A DNA stretch of 64,000 nucleotides, taken from NCBI GenBank assembly GCA_947034895.1, contig OX344764.1, forward strand, positions 19,654,001-19,718,000, written 5' to 3'. Within the stretch, counting starts at the first letter, position 1. Each line of letters starts with the position of its first letter. Source of the DNA: Rhytidiadelphus loreus (Eukaryota > Streptophyta > Bryopsida > Hypnales > Hylocomiaceae). Both the position numbers and the translations under genes were made by a program. Shown here piece by piece: positions 10,920-20,735 of this stretch. The notes under the pieces were generated by a model. That model was not told where the DNA came from. It searched no databases and saw only the letters and a program-made list of their open reading frames with translations.

Positions 10920-12308
10920 ATGTCGGTAGTAATGGCAGGACCTAGTATGCTGCGGAAGTCAGGGATTACCGCCTGGATGATTAGTCCGGAAATCCCTGAA
11001 AATCCGGAACACCACCGACAGCTGAAGGATGACTTGATGGATATGGGGTGTCTCGGGTTTCTGAAAAGACCCTGGAACATCTGGAGCGAGGATATGATAG
11101 ACGAGATAGTCTACGGCACTCCCAATCAGTACCACCTAACCATCAGGGGTCGTCCAAAGTCCTGGATAGCAGAAATATGGGCCGGAGTCTACTTCGCGTC
11201 CACTAGGGGATCCGGATGGGCCGGCCGACCAGAGAAATTCGCCGCGGATAGGTTCCGGAACCCGGTGGATCCAAAGGAGGGTTACACCGCGTCCGATTGC
11301 CGGAACCCTAGAGACCAGAGACTGTTAGAGTTTCTGAGCCCCATCATGTATCTGGAAAAGCCCAGCCGGATTACAGTAACCTTGGCAAACACGGTATTTG
11401 GAGCCTTAGGGGAAAGAGGGAAACCGGACCCTAGACCAGTTAGCTGGGGGCTCATTATCCACTCGATTGTGGATAAACTTTCCGGAAACTTGGTGGGGAA
11501 GAAATCGAGTCCCATCAGTCCGTACCTCCTCCACTTGTACCACAAGCAGGAGATACTTAGCAGTCCGGAAGACATCATCTACCGGCAGGGAGATAGTCTG
11601 CTGCGGTACGGTCTTCCTCCGGATCCGGATCCGACGGATGATGAGCCAGAAGAGGAGGAGAAGCCGGAACTAGAGCAAGACTCGCCAGACAAGCACGACT
11701 CCCGCTGGAAGAGCACGGATCCGGATTCAAGAGGGAAGAGCCAACTTCCAGACCCTGTTCCATTCCGGAACACTGAGCCGGATCTGGACATATTCGAGTC
11801 CACGATCTCCTGGTTGCGGAGTCAAAAGGCATCAAACGACCGGATGGCCACTCTGATCCGGAGAGTCTGCACGACGTGGAAGGTAGCGGACGAGACGGAG
11901 ATTGTGGAGGCAATCAAGAGCAGACCGGATCCGGAGATGGTTCACCTGCTGGAGGGCCGGATCCGGGCAGTGGAGGCGGAACGTGATCATCTTCAAAACC
12001 GCGCAACCTGGGCGGAAAGGGAGATGAACACCGCCAATAAACAGGCGACGGATGCGACAGAGCTGGTCCGGAAACTGAGGGACCTCATCGACCCGCCAGC
12101 GGATATCATCACCAGATCCGCGCTCTGGAACAACCAGATGACCCGGGAAGGTCATATTTCCGGAACCAAGGTTGTCAAAATCTTGGTTGAATTCGAGGCG
12201 CGGATCAAGATCGCATTGAAGGAGATGCGCCAGTTGGTCGGCCACTTCAATCCGCTCAGCGGATTGGACGCCTCGTTGTTTCCGGAAATACCCAGAGGGG
12301 AGTTCTAG
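10920..12308 (+). CDS. Gag-like or plant-transposon-like protein of the TCCGGA element, 462 aa
   Basis: An ATG-initiated frame is open for 462 codons and ends at TAG 12306-12308. The N-terminal 220 residues form a Trp/Tyr-rich globular part ('PKSWIAEIWAG', 'SWGLIIHSIVDKLSGN', 'SPYLLHLYHKQ') whose layout recalls the globular domain of proteins annotated as putative plant transposon protein in grasses and other plants. This likeness is from memory and unproven. Residues 240-275 are Asp/Glu/Pro-rich. Residues about 330-400 are helical and coiled-coil-like (HLLEGRIRAVEAERDHLQNR). No zinc knuckle or catalytic motif is seen. An upstream ATG of another frame is not in phase. Codons are strongly shaped by the TCCGGA motif. 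The same frame continues open after the TAG. Confidence 0.6.
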   Translation: MSVVMAGPSMLRKSGITAWMISPEIPENPEHHRQLKDDLMDMGCLGFLKRPWNIWSEDMIDEIVYGTPNQYHLTIRGRPKSWIAEIWAGVYFASTRGSGWAGRPEKFAADRFRNPVDPKEGYTASDCRNPRDQRLLEFLSPIMYLEKPSRITVTLANTVFGALGERGKPDPRPVSWGLIIHSIVDKLSGNLVGKKSSPISPYLLHLYHKQEILSSPEDIIYRQGDSLLRYGLPPDPDPTDDEPEEEEKPELEQDSPDKHDSRWKSTDPDSRGKSQLPDPVPFRNTEPDLDIFESTISWLRSQKASNDRMATLIRRVCTTWKVADETEIVEAIKSRPDPEMVHLLEGRIRAVEAERDHLQNRATWAEREMNTANKQATDATELVRKLRDLIDPPADIITRSALWNNQMTREGHISGTKVVKILVEFEARIKIALKEMRQLVGHFNPLSGLDASLFPEIPRGEF

Positions 12309-12848
12309 GAGACGACTCAGCTCAACCTTGGAGCACGATCGTCGGCCCAGCCAGCACCCGGAAGATCCTCGGTGCAGAAGGAGATTACGGATGGGAGGAA
12401 GATTCCGGATCCGATCCTGACGCCCCGGAACACTTCGGTAAATCTCTTCCCACCCATTCCGGATTCCGCTGCAGAAGTAACTGCGATGACGGAGATTCCG
12501 GTTGGGATTCAGAATCCGGCTAGGACCCATTCGGAGGAGTTCACCCACATGCAGCAGCAGACTCCTCCGCGGCCACCTTCGACGACCCCCATTGAGGTCA
12601 TTGACCTGGAGAAGAAGAAGGCCACCAGACGGAAGGTTACCAACGATCCGGAGGAGGTTCTCGAGTCGGATGAAGATGAAGCGGTAACGAACTCCTCTTC
12701 CGAGTCGGAGTATGCGGAGACGGATCCGGGTCCGCCAAGGACTCGATCCGCAACAAAGTCCACCCCACTGAAGCAGATCCGGCAGAAAGCACCAACCCGA
12801 ATTTCGAAGGGCGGAACATCAACTAAGAAGGCCCGGAAGGGCAAATGA
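12309..12848 (+). CDS. In-frame continuation after the TAG: acidic then basic tail
   Basis: The frame of the 462-aa protein stays open after the TAG with no further stop until TGA at 12846-12848. The tail has about 179 residues. Its only early initiator is a GTG at 12372, which is not credible for a plant nuclear gene. The tail is disordered in composition: a Pro-rich part, an acidic Ser/Glu/Asp stretch ('VLESDEDEAVTNSSSESE'), then a Lys/Arg/Thr-rich basic end ('RISKGGTSTKKARKGK') that could bind nucleic acid. I read this as the natural C-terminus, separated by one nonsense mutation, a sequencing error or programmed readthrough. Confidence 0.5.
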   Translation, partial: ETTQLNLGARSSAQPAPGRSSVQKEITDGRKIPDPILTPRNTSVNLFPPIPDSAAEVTAMTEIPVGIQNPARTHSEEFTHMQQQTPPRPPSTTPIEVIDLEKKKATRRKVTNDPEEVLESDEDEAVTNSSSESEYAETDPGPPRTRSATKSTPLKQIRQKAPTRISKGGTSTKKARKGK

Positions 12849-13265
12849 CTAGGTAGCGCAATTGGGTTGTTAGTTTTAGTGTTTTGTTTTCATCGCGGGT
12901 TTTCCGGATGTGGGACCCACTGATCCGGAATGATAGGTAGTTCCGGATTTCTAGGAAGTTAACGGCTTTTCGTTTTTCTCGGAACAGTCACTTGGCCGTT
13001 GTCCGGATTTTCAGCTGGCCGTTGGCCGCTTTTTCTTTGAACCGTTTTGGTCGTGTTGTTTTGGTTTTTAAGGGCGGGCCGGCTTGTGGCCTGTCATTCC
13101 ATTTTGTGTCATTCAATCTGAGCACCCAAGAATAAGCACCTTGGGAATCATTATCTTGCGTATTGCGTCTTGATTACTTGTGGGTGGGTGTATCCGGGAG
13201 AGTGTGCAAAGTAGGAATTCGGATTGGTTGGTATCCGGATCCAGGCTAAGGGTGTATTGTAGATG

Positions 13266-13740
13266 AGTTTAGAATGTAAATGAGAAGCTGTGCGCGGTGC
13301 CTTTAAATCGCTGGAACGGTGATCCGGTGGGATCCGGTAGTGGTCAGGGAGCTAGTCCGGAACTCTTGAGTAGTTCTGTGCGGAAGTCAGCAACCGCCGA
13401 GAGGAACATTCCCAAACCATCGAAAGGTCTGCCAACTTCAAGAACAGTTGACATCTAGAAAACAAGTCCCCTAGTTCCGGAATCCAACCCTCCGCGGTTG
13501 TTTTGTGGTTGAGTCTAGTTTACAAGTGAGGAGCTGTGCGTGGTGCCTTTAAATCGCTGGAACGGTGATCCGGTGGGATCCGGTAGTGGTCAGGGAGCTA
13601 GTTCGGGAACTCGAGAGTAATCCCGTGCGGAAGTCGGCAACCGCCTAGTGGAATATTCCCAAACCACCGGAAGGTCTGCCAAACTCAGGAGTAGGCGACA
13701 GCTTGATCCGGAAAATAGCTGAGTGTCGTTGTAGTAAGGG
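13266..13740 (+). repeat. Two tandem copies of a roughly 245-bp trailer segment
   Basis: Unit 1 begins around 13276 and unit 2 around 13524. Both contain 'gcctttaaatcgctggaacg' followed by 'ggtgggatccggtagtggtc' and then a diverging part with 'aaggtctgcca'. Spacing between the shared blocks is about 245 bases. The first 80 bases of each unit are almost identical while the second half has diverged, suggesting either selection on the first half or partial gene conversion. Confidence 0.75.
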
Positions 13741-14170
13741 CGAGTGAGGGTGTATCTCTGCGTGACCTACCTTCCGGGTGGCCACCCGGAATGTTGTGAG
13801 AGGGACCATCTTTCCTCCTTACCGGACTGAGAACTTTGAGGACGGATAGTTGTTTGTTGTTTAGGAGTTGATACGTGTGTTACTTGAGTGGTGATGTTCC
13901 CCACCCCTCGGAAAGAGCAAGTGAGGACCCTCTGAGGGTAAAACAGAGGTACCCAAAACCGGTGTGACGGATAGTGAGAGTAGGAATCTGGATCAAGGTG
14001 GATCCGGATTTGAATCCGGAAGACAACATTTCCGGAACTTGGTGTTTGTGTTGTGCCGGATCCTACTGCGGATTGTCATTTCCGGGTAGATCCGTAGTTC
14101 CGGAAACTTATCTATTGCGACAACATCTGGAATTCCCTAAGACGATAACTCGTGTCATCTTAACGCTTTT

Positions 14171-14821
14171 GTGGTGTTAAAGATACCTACGCCTAGACTG
14201 CGCGTACGACAATTTACATGATCACCATGACTTCCATTGAATATAAATTAATTTACAGGTGTCAAGAGTTCATTCCAGAGAAACTTCATTAAATAAGGAA
14301 GATACAAAAATTCCAATCACCATTGAACTTCAAGGCATCTCACTATACAAGTTAGTCTTTTAACTCAAGTCGAGTTAAATTATTGTAGCACAAGAAAGCA
14401 AAATCCCTCAAGGAGACGTTCAAACGTGTTTAAAATGCCTTTAAGATGACTCGTGTATCGTTCCCATAGAGATCGTGTTTGTACATTCTTAGTGATGACC
14501 GGAACAAGATGCAGATGAACTTACAAGAGGCAGTGCACTGTGGAATCCATTTTCAGCATTTACATTATGGTCCCAAATTCCACAAAAAAAGCATCTAGAT
14601 TACACCAACAATTTTCACAAAGAAAGCATGTACATTACAAAACCAAAATTTACGACCAAAATTGACTTTTCCTTACACAGTATAAAACTTTTTGCCGACA
14701 TAGCATGGACTACGATTGCAAGGTCGCCACTAAATCACGAAATTTAGAGAACATACCATATACAATCAAATCCCCATCAGTTTACCAAAAAAGAAGGACA
14801 AAAACTAGTGCTCACAAAAAA
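14171..14821. other. AT-rich spacer without a supported gene
   Basis: Between the TCCGGA block and the minus-strand gene remnants. I see no coding frame, array or terminal repeat here, only short direct repeats containing 'acaaagaaagcat'. Confidence 0.4.
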
Positions 14822-15545
14822 CTAAGGCTTGGATTTTGTAGCAACATGTCTTATTGTCCTTGCTATAGACACTTGCTCTGAAACTAGGGTCTTTCCCTTT
14901 TTTCCACTCATTCTTGCCTTGTCGTCACCTTCATTAGATGTTGCCGGCCTATTCTCTTTTTGATTCTGGTTGGAGGTGCTTGTTCTTTGCTCTGACAAAG
15001 TTGCCGGCCCGTGTAATTGCTGATCTTTGTCTGAAGGGCCTATCTTTTGCTCCAATGAAGTAGCACGGCTTTTCTTCTTGTTTGACGTTCTACGATTCTC
15101 ATGTCTACTAGAACCGCCCATGGACTTGTCTTTCCCTGATCAAGGGTCTTTCAAGCTTGGGGATATTTGGTCAAGCTCATCCTCTGATGATTCCTCATCA
15201 AAGCTCCCCTCTAAAGAGCCCTCCTCTGATTCGGGCACATCAACCTCTATTGTCGGTGAAAGACATTTCTTGACAGCAACTTTTCTTTTCCTGTCAATTG
15301 AGGGGACTATTGCACCTACATGATCTGATCTACCTTCTACATTCCCAACCTCTTAGAGCTTCTTATTTGGAGAAGTAGGATTTATAAGACCAAGCGAGCT
15401 GGTCTTCACATCCAGCACCCTACTGCCCACTGAAAGACTCAGCGTCCTAGATTGTGGCCACCTTAGAGTTTGTTGCATGGACACAGATGTTGATGGCGTG
15501 ACGGATCTAAACATATACAAGAACCACCAAAGAAACCCTTAATTA
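14822..15545 (-). pseudogene. Basic/acidic C-terminal tail of the dispersed minus-strand gene
   Basis: A minus-strand frame of disordered composition: an acidic Ser/Glu/Asp stretch ('ESEEGSLEGSFDEESSED', about 15235-15180) followed by a basic Arg/Lys/Ser-rich end finishing 'TIRHVATKSKP' and TAA at 14824-14822. Two in-frame stops interrupt the region upstream of the ATG at 15121. By position, strand and composition it looks like the last exon of the gene whose zinc-finger exon is at 16430-16709. The linkage is inferred. No known family is recognised. Confidence 0.4.
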
Positions 15546-16429
15546 GGAAAATTGGGTGTACAAAATAGAAAAGCAACATTCATTGGGAGGAATACATCAA
15601 AGTTCAAAGGAAGTACATATGTGAGACCTAAAAGAGAACTCACACTATCCTAAAGTCACCTCCCAAAATTACAACGTCTATCTAATTCACATGAACTCCC
15701 TTCTACTTTCTTAGACTCACCTAAAAAATCTGAGTGTCAATCTAATTCACATGCACTTACTAGCACACCCTTAGAGTCACTAGAAGCCATTAGAGAATCT
15801 AACACAATCACCAAAAATGCTACCAGAACGCCCTGAGATTCACTTGAATCCGTTAGAGAACTCCTATAGTCACCCAAAATGCTACTAGTACACCCTTAGA
15901 GTCACTTCAACCCATTAGAGAATCAACTAAAGTCATCCAAAATGCTACATAATTCTCAAAAGTCACCCATCACCGTTACAAAATTCCAACTAGTTATATA
16001 GAAGTCCTTGTACTCTGAGGAGTCGCAGAAAACCATTATAGAGATCACAGTTGCCCTTGAAGTGCTTGGGGGACTTGAGAGTCACCAACAACTTGGAGAT
16101 TAGTTCATAGTACTCACCCTCAAGTGCCTGTGTCACCAAAAATTAAACCCTAAACCCATTTCAAGCAACTGCAAAGTACATTGGACAATTTCAATGACTC
16201 TCAATAACTCGTGGTGTACTCTCAATTGCAACATGTTACATGAAGGTCCAACAGAAGAAATTGAGGTCACCACGTAAGGGACTTTTTCCAATTTCCTGAA
16301 CTTCTATTGTAATTAAAGGTAGTGAAGGAATTTTCAAAAATGCAATAACACTTTTAGCCAAACAAAATCACCATAAGAGAACTCACGATATCTTGGCAGA
16401 GGAAAATCCAACTCACGACGCAAGAGAAC
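15546..16429 (-). other. Intron-like stretch with degenerate short repeats
   Basis: Loose repeats of 'ttagagtcac', 'cattagagaatc' and 'aaaatgctac' recur about every 80 bases from 15650 to 15980. No coding frame is credible. The stretch lies between two exon-like remnants and is probably intronic. Confidence 0.4.
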
Positions 16430-16709
16430 TTTAACAAAAAATGGGCACCTCTGTTTCAAACTGAATCTTCATAAGAGAACTCACCATGTCCATCGAGGAT
16501 TCCTTCAAGCAATTTGCTTTCTTCTTCCGTTGAAGGAGGCTTTGGAAGTCCAAAAAGCGCCCACCAAGCAGGGTGCATTTCCTCCCCACAGCCCGCAAAA
16601 CAACATTTTCTGTTGTTCCCAAACCATGGGTTTACACACCAAAAATGGTAACCATGTGTAAACAAAGAAATTGTACAATCCCATGCAGGTGCAAAAGGGC
16701 CTAAGCAAT
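16430..16709 (-). pseudogene. Zinc-finger-like exon, 3' half, split by a CACTA element
   Basis: The minus-strand frame reads 'LGPFAPAWDCTISLFTHGYH', then 'FWCVNPWFGNNRKCCFAGCG' and 'EEMHPAWWALFGLPKPP', followed by a Glu/Lys-rich stretch up to a GT donor near 16484. The Cys and His spacing looks like a RING-like or other zinc-binding module of unknown family. The exon is cut at 16709 by the CACTA element at 16710-20732. Removing the element and one AAT duplication joins it in frame to the sequence beginning at 20736 and recreates a 'CLYC' knuckle. Chromatin or nucleic-acid binding would be guesswork. Confidence 0.55.
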
Positions 16710-17039
16710 CACTACAACAATGGCAGTATTTTATGACTACAAAAATATGACTGAGGATGACTGGCGATTACTCGCAGTCATATTCTTGGAGGTCAATACC
16801 TTGGGGAGAAATATGATTGCTAGTCGTTTTTAGGCCTTGTACTTCACGGGCGTATATTATACGTCCGTTGGGAACACCAAAGTATTTCATAGGGAATGAT
16901 AGGGAACTTGTTTGAGAACATTGAGTTATATTATTAGTCATATTTTCATGGTAGTAACATTTTTTTGTTTTTGGGCAATCTAAGAAAAACATGAACAATC
17001 CAAAAAAATATAGACAAGCCATTGTTTAAAATTTTGAAA

Positions 17040-17210
17040 CCTAATCACCACTTTTAAAGGGTTTTGAAACCCTAGCCACCACTTTTTAGGGTTTTGAAAC
17101 CCTAGCCGTCATTTTTTTAGGGTTTTGAAACCCTAGCTGTCATTTTTTTAGGGTTTTGAAACCTTAGACACCACTTTTTAGGATTTTGAAACCCTAGGCA
17201 CTACTTCTTT
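17040..17210. repeat. Array of palindromic GGGTTTTGAAACCC units
   Basis: Five units of about 40 bases, each centred on 'agggttttgaaaccctag'. The core is a perfect palindrome carrying the plant telomere-like heptamer (AAACCCT) on both strands, separated by 'ccaccactttt' or 'ccgtcattttt' spacers. It lies inside the CACTA element. Confidence 0.85.
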
Positions 17211-17700
17211 TGACTCTTCTTCCTTACCTTTTGTTGTCTTTTGTCTCTTGTCTCTTTGAGTTCACTCTTGTTTCTTAGTTGTTGTGTTTTGTTGCATTTT
17301 GAGTTGACTCTTGTTTTTTAATTGTTGTATTTTGTTGCATCTTGAGTTACTCTTACTTCTTAGAGTTGTTGTCTTTTGTTGCATCTTCACTCTTGCTTCT
17401 TGTTTTTTTCTTTTGCATCTTAATTCTTTCTTCTTCTTATTTCTTATTTCTTACTTTTTGTTCTCTCTTTTTGTTTCTTGTTTCTTTTTGTTGCATCTTA
17501 ACTCTTTTTTGTTGTTTCTTGTTACCTCTTAGTAGTTGCTCCTTATTGTTTCTTGTGCATCTTAACTTGTATTTGTTGTTGTGTTTTAGCACTTGTTGCC
17601 TTTTTTCTTCTTGTTCCTTGCATCACCATTGTTTTTCTTCTTACCCTAAAGTTGTATTACATATTTTCTATTGTTGTAAACTTTTGAAAATTGAGCTTTG
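17211..17700. repeat. T-rich low-complexity stretch (TTGTTGCATCTT units)
   Basis: A polypyrimidine-rich strand with repeated 'ttgttgcatctt' and 'ctcttgtttcttg' motifs. It yields Leu/Phe/Ser-rich open frames that are best explained by base composition rather than protein coding. Confidence 0.7.
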
Positions 17701-18119
17701 TTGTATGTTCATTAAAAATTAACCTCCTATTTCTTTAATTGTATATGCAGGCAACAATTTTAGAACAAAGTCGTTGGAGGCTACTTGCAACTCACTTCAT
17801 ATTATTGTAAGAAATATAGTCTCTATTGACTTGTGTAAATAATTCATTGTAATATACATATTTTGTATTTGTGACTAATAGATTATAAATGTCATTGCAA
17901 GGAGTCACATTCTTTCTTATATATTCCCTCTCCAATATAATTGTATCTTGTATATCTTTAAAATCATATGTATTTATTTTTGACTACTTGAAATCTTTTA
18001 TTCAATTGTTAAATCATTTTAATGTATGATTGCAAATATGCTTAGGTATCCTACATCCGTTGTATGATTTGTTCAATTCATAGTTCAAAATACATATCAA
18101 TAAAAAAATGACTACTTGG

Positions 18120-18365
18120 AGTCACAAAATGATTATAATAATTTCCAAAAAATGACTAGGTGCTCTCAATATGACTGAAAAATATGATTGAGAAGAGTCG
18201 TTTTACAAATCATCAAAAAATATGACTCACCACAGTCATATTTCACATAACTGCAAAATATGACTCACCGCAGTCATATTCTATAATAACAAAAAATATG
18301 ACTTACCACAGTCATATTCCACGTCATCAAAAAATACGACTGAACGCAGTCATATTCCACGTAGG
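18120..18365. repeat. Subterminal-type repeat array of the CACTA element
   Basis: Four to five units of about 45 bases, each an inverted pair 'aatatgactcaccgcagtcatatt' type (arms AATATGACT / AGTCATATT). In CACTA elements such subterminal motifs are bound by the element's own TNPA-like protein. That role here is inferred from the superfamily. Confidence 0.7.
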
Positions 18366-18599
18366 ATTTTTTCGTTTACCCAAGCAGCTCAAGAAAAAGT
18401 CAAAGAAAATCAAAATATACGCTGTCGTGTAGAAAGCGTTTGCCTCGGATTCTCGGAAAATCACGAGGATTCTGGCTGCGACCAGAAATGGATCGGGAAT
18501 GATAGAAATCGTAAGATGATATAAACCAACAAATGAATTGGTAACTTGTAAAAAAATTCGAATCTTCAAGTCTTCGAATCTTCGAGTCTTCAAATCTTC

Positions 18600-20340
18600 A
18601 AACTACTACTCGTTGTCCTATCCTGTTGTGTTTCTAAATAAGTCAAGGGTTAAGGTAGGGTGATAAGAAACCACGGGCTTCGGACGTGTAAAACGGGACG
18701 GCTAGACCACGAGCTGAGCCGTCCGAGGGATTGGATCCTAAATTTCAAACCCATGGTGACCAGCAAACTTGCCTCACTAGTGGGAACAACATAAAAGTCT
18801 CGACCATGTGGGCAATTAACCCCACTTCGTCACATCCACAACACCAAATGAGGCTAGTATTGGTGTGAACCAAACCGCCCGCAACAATAAAATGAAATTT
18901 ACAAAGCCACAAGCCACACACACAAATACACAAGTCTTCAAAAGTCCTTCAACTTCAACTCCAACTTCAACTCCAACTCCAATTTCCAAACTGAACTTTG
19001 GATGAGTGTCTCTGTTGATCTACAACTCCAAATGAACTAAATGATAGCTTTTTGGAAAACTAAAACAATCATCTACTTCTCCAAATTTCAAACAATTCTA
19101 AAACTCTGTCCAACTTCTATGGCCATCCAAAGTTTCAGCTTTGAGAAGGGAAAGGCAACAGACCTTCCTTCGCTTCTACACTCACAACTTTCTCATACAA
19201 ACTACAAATAGAACGTATAATAGCTTCATGAAAAGCTAACACACTTTACTACACTCCCTTTAAATTTCATTGCAAAACAAGAACCTGTCCGTCTTTTATG
19301 GTCGGTCGAAGTCTCTGCTTCTTAATTTTAAAGGCAACAAACCTCACTCCACTCAAATTAGTACAACTTTTGCTTCACAACTCTAAATCAAGCAAGTGAG
19401 ATCAATTTGAAAACTACACACCATGATACACAACACCTCTAAATTTCATTTCAAGATACTCCAAACTCACAATACAATGGGCCTCCAAACATCCGGGCCT
19501 TCCTAAACTCACAACGGGAGAGAAGATGAATAGTGTCCACCTCTTCCTCCACCTTATCTCTACTCTAACCACACAAACAAGTGGGGTCAGCCCCTAACTC
19601 ACTCCCAAAGCTCTCACATCAATAATTGAGCCCTTATTTGACCCCACAACTATCTCTTTATCTTTATCTTAGAAAGAAAATTCACTTCAAGTTCACCTAG
19701 AAGGAAAACTATTTCACTAATTCCTTTCTATCTTTTCTTTCTCTATTTTCAACACCCAAAATGGAATCCACAAACAACTAACATAAAATAAATGTCTTCT
19801 CAAAGGTAAAAAACTAAAGTCTTCAAAGAAACTTCACTCCATCTTCAAGAACTTGAGAATTCACTTGATGGTAGTAGCAATAAACTCAATACGATCTGCC
19901 TTTGTCAAGGGATTGACCGGCCCCTCTAACCATCATTGGTGACCGCGACTCCCTTTAATAGGCCTGACCATACAATAGTATTGATTGTCGTTAGGACCTT
20001 CAAAACTCCCTTCGAATGTCACTTTTTGGGTACCAGGTTCAACACATCCAACCTGCAACAAAATCACTAGTGCTCGAGCTCCACGTTGTAGGTTCCCGTG
20101 CCATCGTTGCTCCACGCGGGGTTGCTTTGGCGGTCAAGAAGGCCCAGATTCATCTTGAGGACGCTTGTGCGATAATAAAAGACCTAGTGGCTGAAGAGGT
20201 TGAGCCGGTAGTTGAGATAACGAAAACTCAAACTCCGATTCTGGTAGAGGCTCCTCATTCTGAGACTCAGAAAAAACCCTCCAATTCGACATACTGAAAT
20301 CTATAACAAACAATAAAGAAAACTACTTCAAGTTTGGTGG
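18600..20340. mobile_element. Possible LTR-type insert inside the CACTA element
   Basis: Composition changes to CA-rich, cDNA-like text with 'ccatggtgaccagcaaac' near 18750 and 'ttggtgaccgcgactccc' near 19936; the latter resembles the start of plant Ty3-type internal regions. A 93-codon plus-strand frame at 20016-20297 could be a gag remnant. No second LTR is seen, so this is tentative. Confidence 0.25.
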
Positions 20341-20735
20341 CATTCTAAGATGGTAACCTATTCTTATATAGATGGCTCATGTCATCATGAGAAGGCGTCA
20401 TCTTGAAGCTACCAAGGATGATGTCATCTTTATTTTTATATTATTAAAACCAAATCTATGGAAATAATGTATCACCATGCATTTTTACACTATGTATGCA
20501 TCTACAATGCGACAACGCCTTGTTGGCATACTATGGCTAATTATGGGTATTTATACCCCTCAACTTATATGACTGCCAATATGACTGATGTTTGAAGCGA
20601 TTGCTTCTAAACGACTGCAGTCAGTCATATTCCGAGTCATGTATAGTGATTTTTGCGCAAATCATATTTTTTGATTTTATGACTCACTGCAGTCGTTTTT
20701 TGCAGTCATAAAACACTGCTTTTGTTGTAGTGAAT

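Larger units (their letters stand above)
10540..14170 (+). mobile_element. TCCGGA-saturated element carrying a long reading frame
   Basis: A GC-rich block sits between AT-rich neighbours and is dense in CCGG, mostly as the palindrome TCCGGA (several dozen by eye, spread through leader, reading frame and trailer). It holds a long plus-strand frame (10920-12848) and a duplicated trailer segment (about 13270-13740). No reverse transcriptase, integrase, LTR pair or terminal inverted repeat is visible. It may be a gag-only or otherwise incomplete retroelement, or a captured gene unit. The borders are judged from composition only. Confidence 0.45.
16710..20732. mobile_element. CACTA (En/Spm) DNA transposon, about 4.0 kb, AAT target duplication
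   Basis: The left end reads CACTACAACAATGGCAGTAT; read inward, the right end reads CACTACAACAAAAGCAGTGT. Both are followed by 'TTTATGACT'. Flanking trinucleotides are AAT (16707-16709) and AAT (20733-20735). These are the terminal and duplication features of the CACTA superfamily. Subterminal 'atatgactg/cagtcatatt' repeats lie at both ends and in an internal cluster at 18120-18360. No transposase is seen, so the element is non-autonomous. It carries an AAACCCTA-like array, T-rich DNA and an LTR-like insert. Confidence 0.85.

Noticed and set aside
11575..12548. Long minus-strand frames opposite the TCCGGA element's gene
   Set aside because: They are Ser/Arg/Pro-rich shadows created by the TCCGGA bias, which is a palindrome and keeps both strands open.
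17311..17722. 126- and 73-codon Leu/Phe/Ser-rich frames resembling membrane proteins
   Set aside because: They come from a T-rich low-complexity tract with no start context, domain or homologue in the window.
20016..20297. A 93-codon gag protein
   Set aside because: Kept only as a possibility inside the LTR-like insert; no gag motif or LTR pair supports it as a gene.
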